Source: Ypsolopha sequella
Lineage: Eukaryota > Arthropoda > Insecta > Lepidoptera > Ypsolophidae
Reading direction: 5' to 3'
Length of the DNA: 64,000 bases
NCBI GenBank assembly: GCA_934047225.1
Contig: OW203992.1
Coordinates: forward strand, 3,585,501 to 3,649,500
The notes under the pieces are model-generated. The model had not been told where the DNA came from. It was given only the letters and a program-made list of their open reading frames with translations, and did not search any database. The translations under genes were made by a program, and so were the position numbers. Shown here in pieces: positions 1-12,500 of this stretch (its first letter is position 1; each line of letters starts with the position of its first letter).

Positions 1-594
1 CCGTTAATTATGATATGACGTTAGGGTTAATTACACAAAGGGATGTTTTTGGTCTAGTCAACTCTTAATATTTAAACCTGATTCAGATGAATCTTAAGGT
101 TAGCGAAAACGGGCATAAAATTCGATAAAGACATGCGAAAACGTATTCTATGTTATCTAAAAGTCACAAGACAAATTACTTCTATTAACAAATCTACTAC
201 ATACTTTATGGAATTTAAACCGCGCATAAAAAAATACCGTAAACATAACGAAGATAGTTTTCTCAGTGTAAACAGCTCATTACTATTTTTTCTTTTTTTA
301 GGTTCAAAACTTGTTCTGTAATAAATAAAAGGTATCCACCGCCCAAAATATGAGGAAAATCCTAAATTTTTATTAAATTTTTCAGATCTCAGTTGGGGTT
401 CCTATTTACACAAATGTTAATAAAAAAAAAAAACATATAATGAAAAAAAAAAACAAAGAAAAACTTTTTTTTATCCTCACACAGCTTTTACGATCTTGAC
501 TGCGACTTGAGCTAAATTAAAATGGGGTATATTTTATACCAGTAAAAGGTGTTCCCAAAATTATTAAGTAATAAATGCACTTACCCTCTAGAAT

Positions 595-3500
595 AAACTT
601 CGAATTTGATCCCATGTCGTTTGAACACCCTCTGACAAGGCCTTTGTGATCTGTTTATAACTAGCGGGAAGACTGCGTTGTATTCGGGACTGTTCGTGTC
701 CTTTACTAGCGACGTTCTGTCGATTACTGGCGTCTCCTGGAATGAGGGATTTATTTCTTACAAAATAAAGTTTAAATTGTTTTGTGGTCTGTTCATTACA
801 CAGAACAAATAATAGGAATGGAAAGGCCATGAAAGCCGTGAATGCGACGCACCGATATAATCAATACGTCAAGACATAACCCGCGGGCCTCTCATTTCTC
901 AACCGAACGCGTTAGAACAAACATATTGTAAAAATGGTGTATTGCAGCGTGGCAAATTGTTCTAACTCTTCAAATAACACAAATAAGACATCCAAAGGAA
1001 TTTCATTTCACTCGTAAGTAATTTAAACATGTATTTACTGTGATATTTACAGAATAAACCTCGCGGTAAATAAAATTTCAACCTTACCATGAAATATTTA
1101 TCATTGTAGCGAGTAGCGTTGAAATTAGACAATATTTTGTCCATTGCAGGTTATAAAGAATGTCACACATTGAGTTAGAATATTAACGCCGCAATGTATA
1201 TTTTTTCAAACATTATCAACACGAACCCAATTGTGTCATAGTGCGGCCGCTATTCATGGCTCTTTACACACATTGGCACAGTGCCATGACGTGTTTGGTA
1301 TTTTACATCTAAGCTTCATAGAAATACGGTGTTATTTTGGCTGTATGAAGACGGGTGAATCTATGTGTGCGCCGCGTATGTTTACTATCTAGGTAATACT
1401 ACGTTATTCCAAAAAGTGGCGACAGAGGTTCTCGAATAAAATTTGTGTCACGCCATCCCCGTGGTTTATTATTAGTGGAAAGATGGCAGTTTAATCGGGA
1501 CTGTTCGTGTCCTTTACTAGCGATTACATCTTCTATAGATTACTGGCGTAAGAATGAATGGCAGATTAGGGGATAGGGTTTATTTTACATTGAAGAATAA
1601 GGTTTAATAATTTTCAAATGGTGAATTCTTGACCACAGTTTCGTTCCGAACTGTGCAGTTTCATTTGTATAAAAACGGTTTTACGCGGCGAGATAGATGG
1701 TTGCAGTCTTTTCGATTAATAAGTTACTGTGATAAATTTCGTGTATCAGATTCAGAAGTAATGCAATAACTATAGACCCCAGTTTTCAACTGAAAAATTC
1801 TATCTATCAAATCCCATACATATAGTGCACGAGAGAACTCCCGTCTCGACTCTATCTCCAGAATTACACCCCATAAATCAGACGATGTACTGGCAGCAAA
1901 GGAGATAAGTAACCAAGCCCAGCGCAAACACTTTGATCCTAAGACCCACAGGTGAGTGATTGATGATATAAAAAATACCTAATAAATAGTGCATGTGTGT
2001 ATGTAATGACCAAGTATTTCACATCTCATCTATCGCTCACCTGTGGGTCTTAGGATCAAAGTGTTTGCGCTGGGCCTGGTTACTTATCTCTAGACATCGG
2101 ATTATATGCACTAACAAAGTGCCAAAATATGCATGCAAATATGCACTAAAAAAGGCCGAAATATGCACTAAAAACTGTTGATATGCCCAAAATATGCGTA
2201 ATACAAAATCAAAACACCGTTATTAGTTTTATAGTGCGATCATTAGACAACGGATTATATGCACTAACAAAGTGCCAAAATATGATAAAAACTGTTTATA
2301 TGCCCAAAATATGCACAATGCAAAATCAAAACACCGTTATTATTTTTATACATTTTAATTAAAGACGGTACAATAACAGCGAAATATGCTTAAAGTTATG
2401 CATAGTTTTTGTGACAATATACAATTAAGTATTTTTCAAAAATTTCGAGCGCAATTTTGTAATGTTTGTCACCCAGTAGCAATTTGTACGCCGAAAACGA
2501 CGTCTCTACATCAACTGACGTCATTGTACAAAACGCACGCACTGGTCAGTCAGTTTGCGCTCGCGCCCTACACGTTTTCGTCACCTAGGTCCCTATACGT
2601 ACCTCCCGCTACTGAACGAAATATGCACTATTGGGAAAAAAGGCTAAAATATGCATTAACGCCGTAATTAGAGAGTTATATGCATTTGCTTATGCAAATA
2701 TGCAAATGCATAAAATCCGATGTCTACTTATCTCCTTTGCTGCCAGTACATCGTCTGATTTATGGGGTGTAATTCTGGAGATAGAGTCGAGACGGGAGTT
2801 CTCTCGTGCACGATATGTATGGGATTTGATAGATAGAATTTTTCAATCGAAAACTGGGGTCTATAGTTATTGCATTACTTCTGAATCTGATACACGAATC
2901 TGCGCTGGGCCTGGTCACTTATCTCCTTTGCTGTCGCTACTAAATTTAGAATTTTCCTAATCAATTTACGGGTTAAATAAGTCTTACCTGTGGGTAAGGA
3001 AACTCGAACTTGACGTATGTGTCAACTTCCTTCGGATTGGGCACGTTGTACGCTATCCCTCGAACTATTGTCAACTCTAAGTCGTTCTCGTTAAGGTCCG
3101 TATTGCACTGCACCACCGAGAACTGTCGAGATTCGTAGTGGAATTTGGGCGGGTCTTGTCCTAACCTAAAATTATAGTTATTTGTTTCAAAAATTGCATA
3201 CAGAATATTATATTAATGCTAGCTTTTGCCCGCGACTTAGTGTACAACGCTATATAGGTGTTCATCCCATGAACCAATTAACATTAGAAAAGTTATCGTA
3301 ATGTAGATTTAAGTAGCACCATAGTGGAGAGAGAAATAAGAAAGAAAGAAGAGCGAAAGAAGTGAACATATTTTTTCAAGTTTTCGAAAAATACTTTCCC
3401 TTTTTTAAAACCAGTACATTAAGCTACGCAATAGTGTGCTAAACCCAAATTCGTTCAGTTGAATCCACGTGAATTGTGAGCATATAGACGAAAATATATG

Positions 3501-6500
3501 TTGTAATTTTTTTTTTATTATTCTATGGGAGCCATAAGGAATCAACTTTTTTTTTCTCTTGTATTGACAAATTAAACTTGCGATTTTATTATACGTATTA
3601 ACGAAAGATTAGTCTGAAAAGATTTGAACTTACCCGCTTAAAAAGATAGGTAATTGTGTCGAATCAGTGTAACAAGTTTTAACTTATTTGACAGGAATAA
3701 ACTTAATTTAAGCGTTCTTTTTCTTTCTGTATCAAAAAGACAAAGACAGGACGCTAAAAATAAGGTTAGTCCTGTCAAATAAGTTAAGTCGTATTATTCC
3801 GAATTGACACAAGTGTAAAACTTACCTTTTAGCGACGACAATAAGGTCTAAATCTTGTTTTACGCTGACTGCTAAATGCTCGAATCTGTAAAATTAATAA
3901 TAATTTGAATTAGAGGAATTTGGGCTTACTCTATAGGTAGTAGGCATTTAGATGTTTTGATAATTTTAAATTTTACAAATTTTGACATAGTATATAAAAT
4001 GGGAACCAGTGTTTCATCGAGTTACAAAAAGAAAGAACATTATACCTATGTTGATAGGTAAGGTTTATTATGACACATTTCAAGTTGATAGCTTTATCCG
4101 GAGAGAAACGGCTGTGATAGACAGGTTCACAAGATACACATATAGCCCGGCGAATTCGTACGTAACACACCCATGGTCTGCGGGCGACGGGGGCGGTATG
4201 AAGTGCACAGGGGACGAGACCGTGGGAGCTCTACACGATGCCACGCCGAGATTTGTATGGAGACTCCTCCGAACTTCGCTTAGACAGCGTGTAAAGCACG
4301 CATCTGTGTGCGTGAATTTGAAACAGAGTTTGTCTAAGGTTCACTACACGATATATTTTTACTCTGGTGGGAGCGTTAGCCACGTCGCATCTGTGACTGG
4401 GCATCACCAAACACACACGGTATAGGAATTTGAAGATGAGTTAACCTATTGGAAAAGTTATTGGCCGTCAAGCCAAACAGATTACATACATCGGATTGAT
4501 AGACAGGACGGATTACAAAAATGGTAAAAAAGATCCGTCCAAAAGAATTCGATAACGAAAAGAAATCGTCAAAACGAATACTAAAACCACAGACCACTTA
4601 GCCATTAGACATCTTATCAACCACGTGACAAGAAGAGTTTTTTTCCGCCACTACGGGGTTGTTGCGGGGTAATGCGGGGAGGGTACTACGTAAGGAAATA
4701 GAGATGGGATAGTATCGAATGACATTTGTATAGTAGTGAAATTGCACTGATGTGTTAACGAAAAAGGTTTGCCTCCTTAAGACGTCTAACGGCCTAGTGG
4801 TATGATACAAAACGATATTCATTTAGCAACACCATGTGTAGCGGTTAATGATGCGCTGTTTTTCTCAGCACGCCCCCCGTCGCCCGCGGACCGTAGGAGT
4901 GTCACAAGTAGTCGCAACTTGCAAAACTTAATTTATTTGCTTGCTTAATTTATTTTCTGTAATTTAAACAATTATGTAAAAACTTGATCACATAATTAAG
5001 CTTCAAGCTTAATTGATGTTTTCTTTTATTTTAAGTAATTGGTTTAAGTTATAGTTTAATATTTCATGATTTAGTAGTAATTTATAAAATTTAGCATGTT
5101 TATATTTTTTTTAATTAAGTTTTTTCTTGTCTGTTAACATTGTAACATTATGCGAGGGCTGTGTGTTCCTATAATTTGTACAACTCTGCAGGACTAATGT
5201 ATAGTCAATAAGTAGATGTTTGTAATCAGAGTTTGCAGTTGGAGAAAACTACACCGAGAAAATATTCTGGTTCCGTTAACCTAAACAGAAAACACTGTAC
5301 TATATGTGACGTCTATATTTATTGTTCAGTTTACTTGTACAATCCAATGTATTTGACGGGTGGCGTCATCGTCCTGTCATAAACCGCACGTGCAACTGTT
5401 CGAGCGCATCGCGCCACCCCCCCCCACCTGTCGACTTTCTAGTTGACAGGCCGTCCTATAAAAAGGCGGCGCACCGGTTCGAATGATTGATTCCATAGAT
5501 AATACACCCAGAATAGATGCGCCACTCTCACTTCCATTGTGTATTGTTGTATAACCCTAAGTAATAGATGGCGTTATTTTAGTTCTTGAAAATGTCGCTA
5601 GATGTCACTTTTTATTAGTATAATTTTTCCAATGGATTTAAGTCTAAAAATAAATCATTTTATCCTTACATGAAAAATCTCACCGTATCGTAACATGACG
5701 AACCGAGAATTTCAATTAAGGATAAAAATGATTTATCTTTAAATGGATCCCCCACTTACATATTTTATATATTTGCAGTCCAAGTTTATGTTCCCTGTGT
5801 TATAGATGGCAGAAGTTGTCGTACATTTTTTATTTTCTAATGCTAACAGGTAAAATTCACCCCCCTGATTGATTCTAAGTCTGAGCGCGAACCGCTGCGC
5901 ATGCGGTATAGTTCCTGAGATACTCTCGTTACTGTAACTGAAGAATAAAGAGTTTCAACGTTACTTGCTGTCTTTTAATATGCCTGAGTCTCCTCCTACA
6001 TATACAATAATTCAAGTTAACATAACATAATTCTGTTTGTGTTAACCAGGTATTTTTTACAAAACTATCTGGTAGTATTGTTAAAATATTTTTTCTCCGT
6101 GTATGATGGTTCTGTTTTCACTTTTATTGCCAAGGAAAGGAACCCTAACAAAACGTACCTGTTGGTTTCAGCCACGTTCCCCATCGCCTTGTAATGGTCT
6201 CTATTCGCGAGACACAGCTTCAGTTGCGAGCTGAGTTGTTGATGCAGGCGCGACATTACATCCTCATCGTCCACACTTATTGGTACTGACTGTGACGAGT
6301 CCGGGGGGTCGCAATCTTCCGCGTTCACTATGTCGAATCTGCACAAATACTTTGGCGTTTTACAAAAGGTATATTTATCTAATACTTGGAGACCCCCTCG
6401 AATTACTTCGAAGCGAATTAAGCGATCTATAAAAAGTGGCAGCCAGCCGGTGGCAATTTGAAAAATAGGTTATTCGGAGCATTAAAGTTTATTATTAAAC

Positions 6501-9500
6501 CATACAAGGTGGTAGAGCTGATGCTGGGCTCGACAGTGGAGGTACCACCATCTTACTTGGAGACCCCCTCGAAGTAATTCGGGGGAGAGTAAGAGGAGAG
6601 CTCACAGACAAAAAACCAGGAGGCCCACCATGCCTGGGACCGATGGGTGGCGGTATATCCATCCCTAATATGGCACAAACTGGTGACGGGCAGCGGCGTC
6701 ACTGTGCAAAGGTTCCGGCACCGCGCTCACCAAGCCGCCTGCCCAGCGTGTGTGAGTATGGGAAATTCTTCCAGGATGACCGCCGGGAGTGGCAAAGTCC
6801 TGGAAAGGTTTATGTCCAGCAATGGACGAACTAGGCTGACGGATGGATGAATGATCTATAACTTAAGAGCTACGCTCTTGTCAGTGCAGTAACCGCCATT
6901 CTTCTCTATTTTCTGCTAATGATTTGATCTCTTGATATGGCGTAACATTAACTTTATCCTTCACTTGAGTAAAGTAAGTACGTCTAGATCTTCCTTTTTT
7001 CCCCTCGACCTTTCCTTCTCTGATATTTTTCAAGAAGCTGTCATGTCGAATCAAGTGTCCTATCATCTTTATCATAAAAGGTACAAAATCTAATTTCAGG
7101 TTTTATTTTTCCGCAGTATGCGTGAGCTAACTTCCCACCTTTGACGTTAAGGCGATATGTAAAAGTTTTAGCGTCCCAGTTACTCCATATGCGAAAAAAC
7201 CCTCTGTGCGAGAGGGACGGATTCGTGGAAAAGTAGCAAAAAATCTGTTTTTTATTCATATAAAATGTACTAAAGTTGCTATCCAAGGTCCTAGATATCG
7301 TTAAAACACATCTTATAAAATATAATTGCAGTCCATATGTCATTCTAAATTGTCAAACCAGGAGAATTGGTGTCGAAAAAGACCTAATTTCAATAAATAT
7401 TTCTATCGAGCCGAATTTCTCCAATTGCGTTTCTGTTTTAAAAGATCCCTAGAAAAAGATTCCAAAAATAATATACAATTTTATCAAAATAATATATTAT
7501 TTACCGAAGTAGATATGCATGTTCTTAAAGTGTCGATTTTTTTTCTGTAGCGCCTTAACGGAAATCACTCGCAAGCGTTACAAAACCAGATTTTTCTTTC
7601 TCATTCTAGTATATAGTTATGTCTCTTTCTTTAAAACGGGTGAAATTTCGCACGACGATCACACGTTTCGAAACGGATCCTAGTAGTGAAAGAAAAAACT
7701 GTAAGGTAACCAGCATGCCCTAAAAGCATGTTTTGTCTGTACTTACGTATGTTCAAGCTGTTGTTTCGCTTGTGGCGGCAGCGGTAAAGACTTCAGATCC
7801 ACGGCCAGTCCGCCGCTCGCCGCGTCTATCACTGAGTCGAAGCATGGTTTGTTTATACTTACGTATGTTCAAGCTGTTGTTTCGCTTGTGGCGGCAGCGG
7901 TAACGACTTCAGATCCAAGGCCAGTCCGCCGCTCGCCGCGTCTATCACTGAGTCGAAGCATGGTTTGTTTATACTTACGTATGTTCAAGCTGTTGTTTCG
8001 CTTGTGGCGGCAGCGGTAACGACTTCAGATCCAAGGCCAGTCCGCCGCTCGCCGCGTCTATCACTGAGTCGAAGCATGGTTTGTTTACACTTACGTATGT
8101 TCAAGCTGTTGTTTCGCTTGTGGCGGCAGCGGTAACGACTTCAGATCCACGGCCAGTCCGCCGCTCGCCGCGTCTATCACTGAGTCGAAGCATGGTTTGT
8201 TTATACTTACGTATGTTCAAGCTGTTGTTTCGCTTGTGGCGGCAGCGGTAACGACTTCAGATCCACGGCCAGTCCGCCGCTCGCCGCGTCTATCACTGAG
8301 TCGAAGCATGGTTTGTTTATACTTACGTATGTTCAAGCTGTTGTTTCGCTTGTGGCGGCAGCGGTAACGACTTCAGGTCCACGGCCAGTCCGCCGCTCGC
8401 CGCGTCTATCACTGAGTCGAAGCATGGTTTGTATATACTTACGTATGTTCAAGCTGTTGTTTCGCTTGTGGCGGCAGCGGTAACGACTTCAGATCCACAG
8501 CCAGTCCGCCGCTCGCCGCGTCTATCACTGAGTCGAAGCATGGTTTGTTTATACTTACGTATGTTCAAGCTGTTGTTTCGCTTGTGGCGGCAGCGGTAAC
8601 GACTTCAGATCCACGGCCAGTCCGCCGCTCGCCGCGTCTATCACTGAGTCGAAGCATGGTTTGTTTATACTTACGTATGTTCAAGCTGTTGTTTCGCTTG
8701 TGGCGGCAGCGGTAACGACTTCAGATCCACGGCCAGTCCGCCGCTCGCCGCGTCTATCACTGAGTCGAAGCATGGTTTGTATATACTTACGTATGTTCAA
8801 GCTGTTGTTTCGCTTGTGGCGGCAGCGGTAACGACTTCAGATCCACAGCCAGTCCGCCGCTCGCCGCGTCTATCACTGAGTCGAAGCATGGTTTGTTTAT
8901 ACTTACGTATGTTCAAGCTGTTGTTTCGCTTGTGGCGGCAGCGGTAACGACTTCAGATCCACGGCCAGTCCGCCGCTCGCCGCGTCTATCACTGAGTCGA
9001 AGCATGGTTTGTTTATACTTACGTATGTTCAAGCTGTTGTTTCGCTTGTGGCGGCAGCGGTAACGACTTCAGGTCCACGGCCAGTCCGCCGCTCGCCGCG
9101 TCTATCACTGAGTCGAAGCATGGTTTGTTTATACTTACGTATGTTCAAGCTGTTGTTTCGCTTGTGGCGGCAGCGGTAACGACTTCAGATCCAAGGCCAG
9201 TCCGCCGCTCGCCGCGTCTATCACTGAGTCGAAGCATGGTTTGTTTACACTTACGTATGTTCAAGCTGTTGTTTCGCTTGTGGCGGCAGCGGTAACGACT
9301 TCAGATCCACGGCCAGTCCGCCGCTCGCCGCGTCTATCACTGAGTCGAAGCATGGTTTGTTTATACTTACGTATGTTCAAGCTGTTGTTTCGCTTGTGGC
9401 GGCAGCGGTAACGACTTCAGATCCACGGCCAGTCCGCCGCTCGCCGCGTCTATCACTGAGTCGAAGCATGGTTTGTTTATACTTACGTATGTTCAAGCTG

Positions 9501-12500
9501 TTGTTTCGCTTGTGGCGGCAGCGGTAACGACTTCAGGTCCACGGCCAGTCCGCCGCTCGCCGCGTCTATCACTGAGTCGAAGCATGGTTTGTATATACTT
9601 ACGTATGTTCAAGCTGTTGTTTCGCTTGTGGCGGCAGCGGTAACGACTTCAGATCCACAGCCAGTCCGCCGCTCGCCGCGTCTATCACTGAGTCGAAGCA
9701 TGGTTTGTTTATACTTACGTATGTTCAAGCTGTTGTTTCGCTTGTGGCGGCAGCGGTAACGACTTCAGATCCACGGCCAGTCCGCCGCTCGCCGCGTCTA
9801 TCACTGAGTCGAAGCATGGTTTGTTTATACTTACGTATGTTCAAGCTGTTGTTTCGCTTGTGGCGGCAGCGGTAACGACTTCAGATCCACGGCCAGTCCG
9901 CCGCTCGCCGCGTCTATCACTGAGTCGAAGCATGGTTTGTATATACTTACGTATGTTCAAGCTGTTGTTTCGCTTGTGGCGGCAGCGGTAACGACTTCAG
10001 ATCCACAGCCAGTCCGCCGCTCGCCGCGTCTATCACTGAGTCGAAGCATGGTTTGTTTATACTTACGTATGTTCAAGCTGTTGTTTCGCTTGTGGCGGCA
10101 GCGGTAACGACTTCAGATCCACGGCCAGTCCGCCGCTCGCCGCGTCTATCACTGAGTCGAAGCATGGTTTGTTTATACTTACGTATGTTCAAGCTGTTGT
10201 TTCGCTTGTGGCGGCAGCGGTAACGACTTCAGATCCACGGCCAGTCCGCCGCTCGCCGCGTCTATCACTGAGTCGAAGCCTTTCGCAGCGCGGAGGTACT
10301 CCTTGGCTTGGGCTATGTTGCCTGAAATATATTTTATTATTTATTAATATTATTATTTATTCTTAATGCACACAGAAAACATTATTTTAAATAACATGAT
10401 AAAAGTTATGCACAATGGCGTGCTTATGTCAATTATGAGATTTCAACTATGACTATACTAATCTTCAGTTTTTTTTGTAATGTGACCGCTTATTTACAAT
10501 AAATTACCGTGATTGTAATAATAACTGTCTCATCTAGTAAATTGTAAAAACCAATTTAAACAATAATATTATGTGACTTCTAATAGATTTTCTGGTTTAA
10601 ATTTTTTATTTCAATTTGATTCGTATAATGTGAATATTTACTTATGTTTTGTACATATACCTGGCGATGTAGTTTTTCAAGATAAAAGAATATTAATAGC
10701 CAATTTAGGACCTGCATAAGGTTAAATTAAACAGATAAATTTAGTTACGGAAAAATACGCGAACACGCAGATCAAAGAACTAAAATGAAATGAAAAAGCG
10801 AAGAATAATAATAGTTTATGCTACAAGGGCGAAAAGGAAAAAAAACTACGAGGACGATTTAAAACACGAGCGAAGCGAGTAACCGAGTAATTTATTGCTC
10901 TTACGCCCGTGTTTCATACTATGTTATTCAATGCATAGTGTGAGGAAATAAAACAAATATAATCTTGTGAACTTTAAATTATGATTGGCTCAAAAGGACT
11001 GTATCCAAATTCCAATTCAAATTCAAATAGTTTATTTTGCAAAGCAGGTATAGATATATACACAAAGCCGTTAAACAGTGAAAGAAAAAAGTATAACAGT
11101 TATGGTACACAGGAAAGGTTGCAGGTTAGGCAACTTCTCGTAAATAAAATTTAAAAAAAAAGCCCTAGGGCAAAATAATCGACTTTCTGTTCGGTTTTGA
11201 TGCATAAAAAGTGGGCTCGTAAAGAGTACAATTTAAGCTAAACGAAAGTACCAAATTATATTTCAACAACATACCTTCCTTTTTAGCCCTCAACGCGGCT
11301 TCTTTAAACTCCTTCTGCCGTTGCATTAAGAACGCTAATTGCTTGTCGGCTCTCGTCGCCTGCGTGCCGGCGGCGGGAGGGCGCGGGGCGGGGCCCTTAG
11401 CTGCGGGGCTGGGGGCGGCAGGGGCGGGGCGAGGCGCAGGGGGCGCAGGACGAGGTGCGGGGGACGACGCAGTCTGGAGAAAGATTTTGGCGATGTAAAA
11501 ATATATTCAGTACTTTTTGATGATTGACAGATTAGCGGTAAACATTGAGCAACTTCAAGTTTCAAGTAAAGACAGTTTACCACGACGAGAAGTGTCAAAG
11601 ACTCCCGAAAATTTAAGGGTGCACGGGAAGAGCCTCTCGGAGTGGCGTCAACTGAAATACAACCACTCTGATTGCTCCTGGCGCAAACTGGCCAATATCT
11701 AACTCACAAACCCTTTCACTGTAACTGATAGTAGACCTGTCACCTTTTCCTACTGTCACCCCCTCATGACGAAACAACGACGCCAATCAACTTCCGTAGA
11801 TTTTTGCGGAAGTCCCTGGAAAGACAGACTAACGCCTCGCCTGCTGTCACTCTCCCAGTTTCTGGGCGAGCGCCCTTCATCTTAGGTCTTATCGACGATT
11901 AGCGTCAAGGGGGGTAATAGGCAACCGTGAGCCCATTGAACGTTTACAAAATACTTTTTGGCAACATATTGAATTTTCTTCAAATTCTCTATAGAAAACG
12001 GCAGTTTCATATGTAAAGACATAATAAAACAGACTGTGACGGGCAGCGGCGTTACTGAAGGTTCCGACACAGCGCTCACCAACCTGCCTGCCCAGTGTGT
12101 GTCAGTATGGGCAATTCTTGCAGGAGGACCGCCAACAGTGGCAAAATCTCGGAAAGAGCTATGTCCAGCAGTGGACAAACCAGGCTGATGGATGGATGGA
12201 TACTCACATTATCGGAGGTAGGTATAGCCGCGAACCCCGGCGGTGTGGGCAGCTCGTCCGTCGGTATCGGTTTGCCGGCCGCGTGCAGTTTGATTGCGTC
12301 CTGGTACTGTTTCACTATGCGACCCATGCGCCGCTGTTTGGACGCGTTCCCTTGTTCTTTGGCTTTTGCTTCTTGTTCCTGGAAGAATCAAGGTGCTTGG
12401 ATTTTATTTTTATTTTTATCTTTTTATTCAATTTAAGTATAGGCTTACTTTTTACTTTTAGTTGTTGTAGTAAAGACATGACCTTGCTAAGTTTCTTGCC

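Noticed and set aside
588..830. 80-aa minus-strand protein
   Set aside because: Reads through the lgd exon 13 acceptor in another frame; the conserved C2 frame is the real one.
1724..2960. Conserved protein LISFAASTSSDLWGV in two copies
   Set aside because: Similarity is due to the nearly identical DNA arms of an inverted repeat; the frame runs across repeat borders without any known domain.
10169..10366. 65-aa plus-strand protein at the array edge
   Set aside because: Antisense of lgd exon 9 and its acceptor; no motif.
11335..11598. Arginine- and proline-rich 87-aa protein on the minus strand
   Set aside because: It is lgd exon 8 read in the wrong frame; the true frame gives the DM14 segment with correct splice phases.
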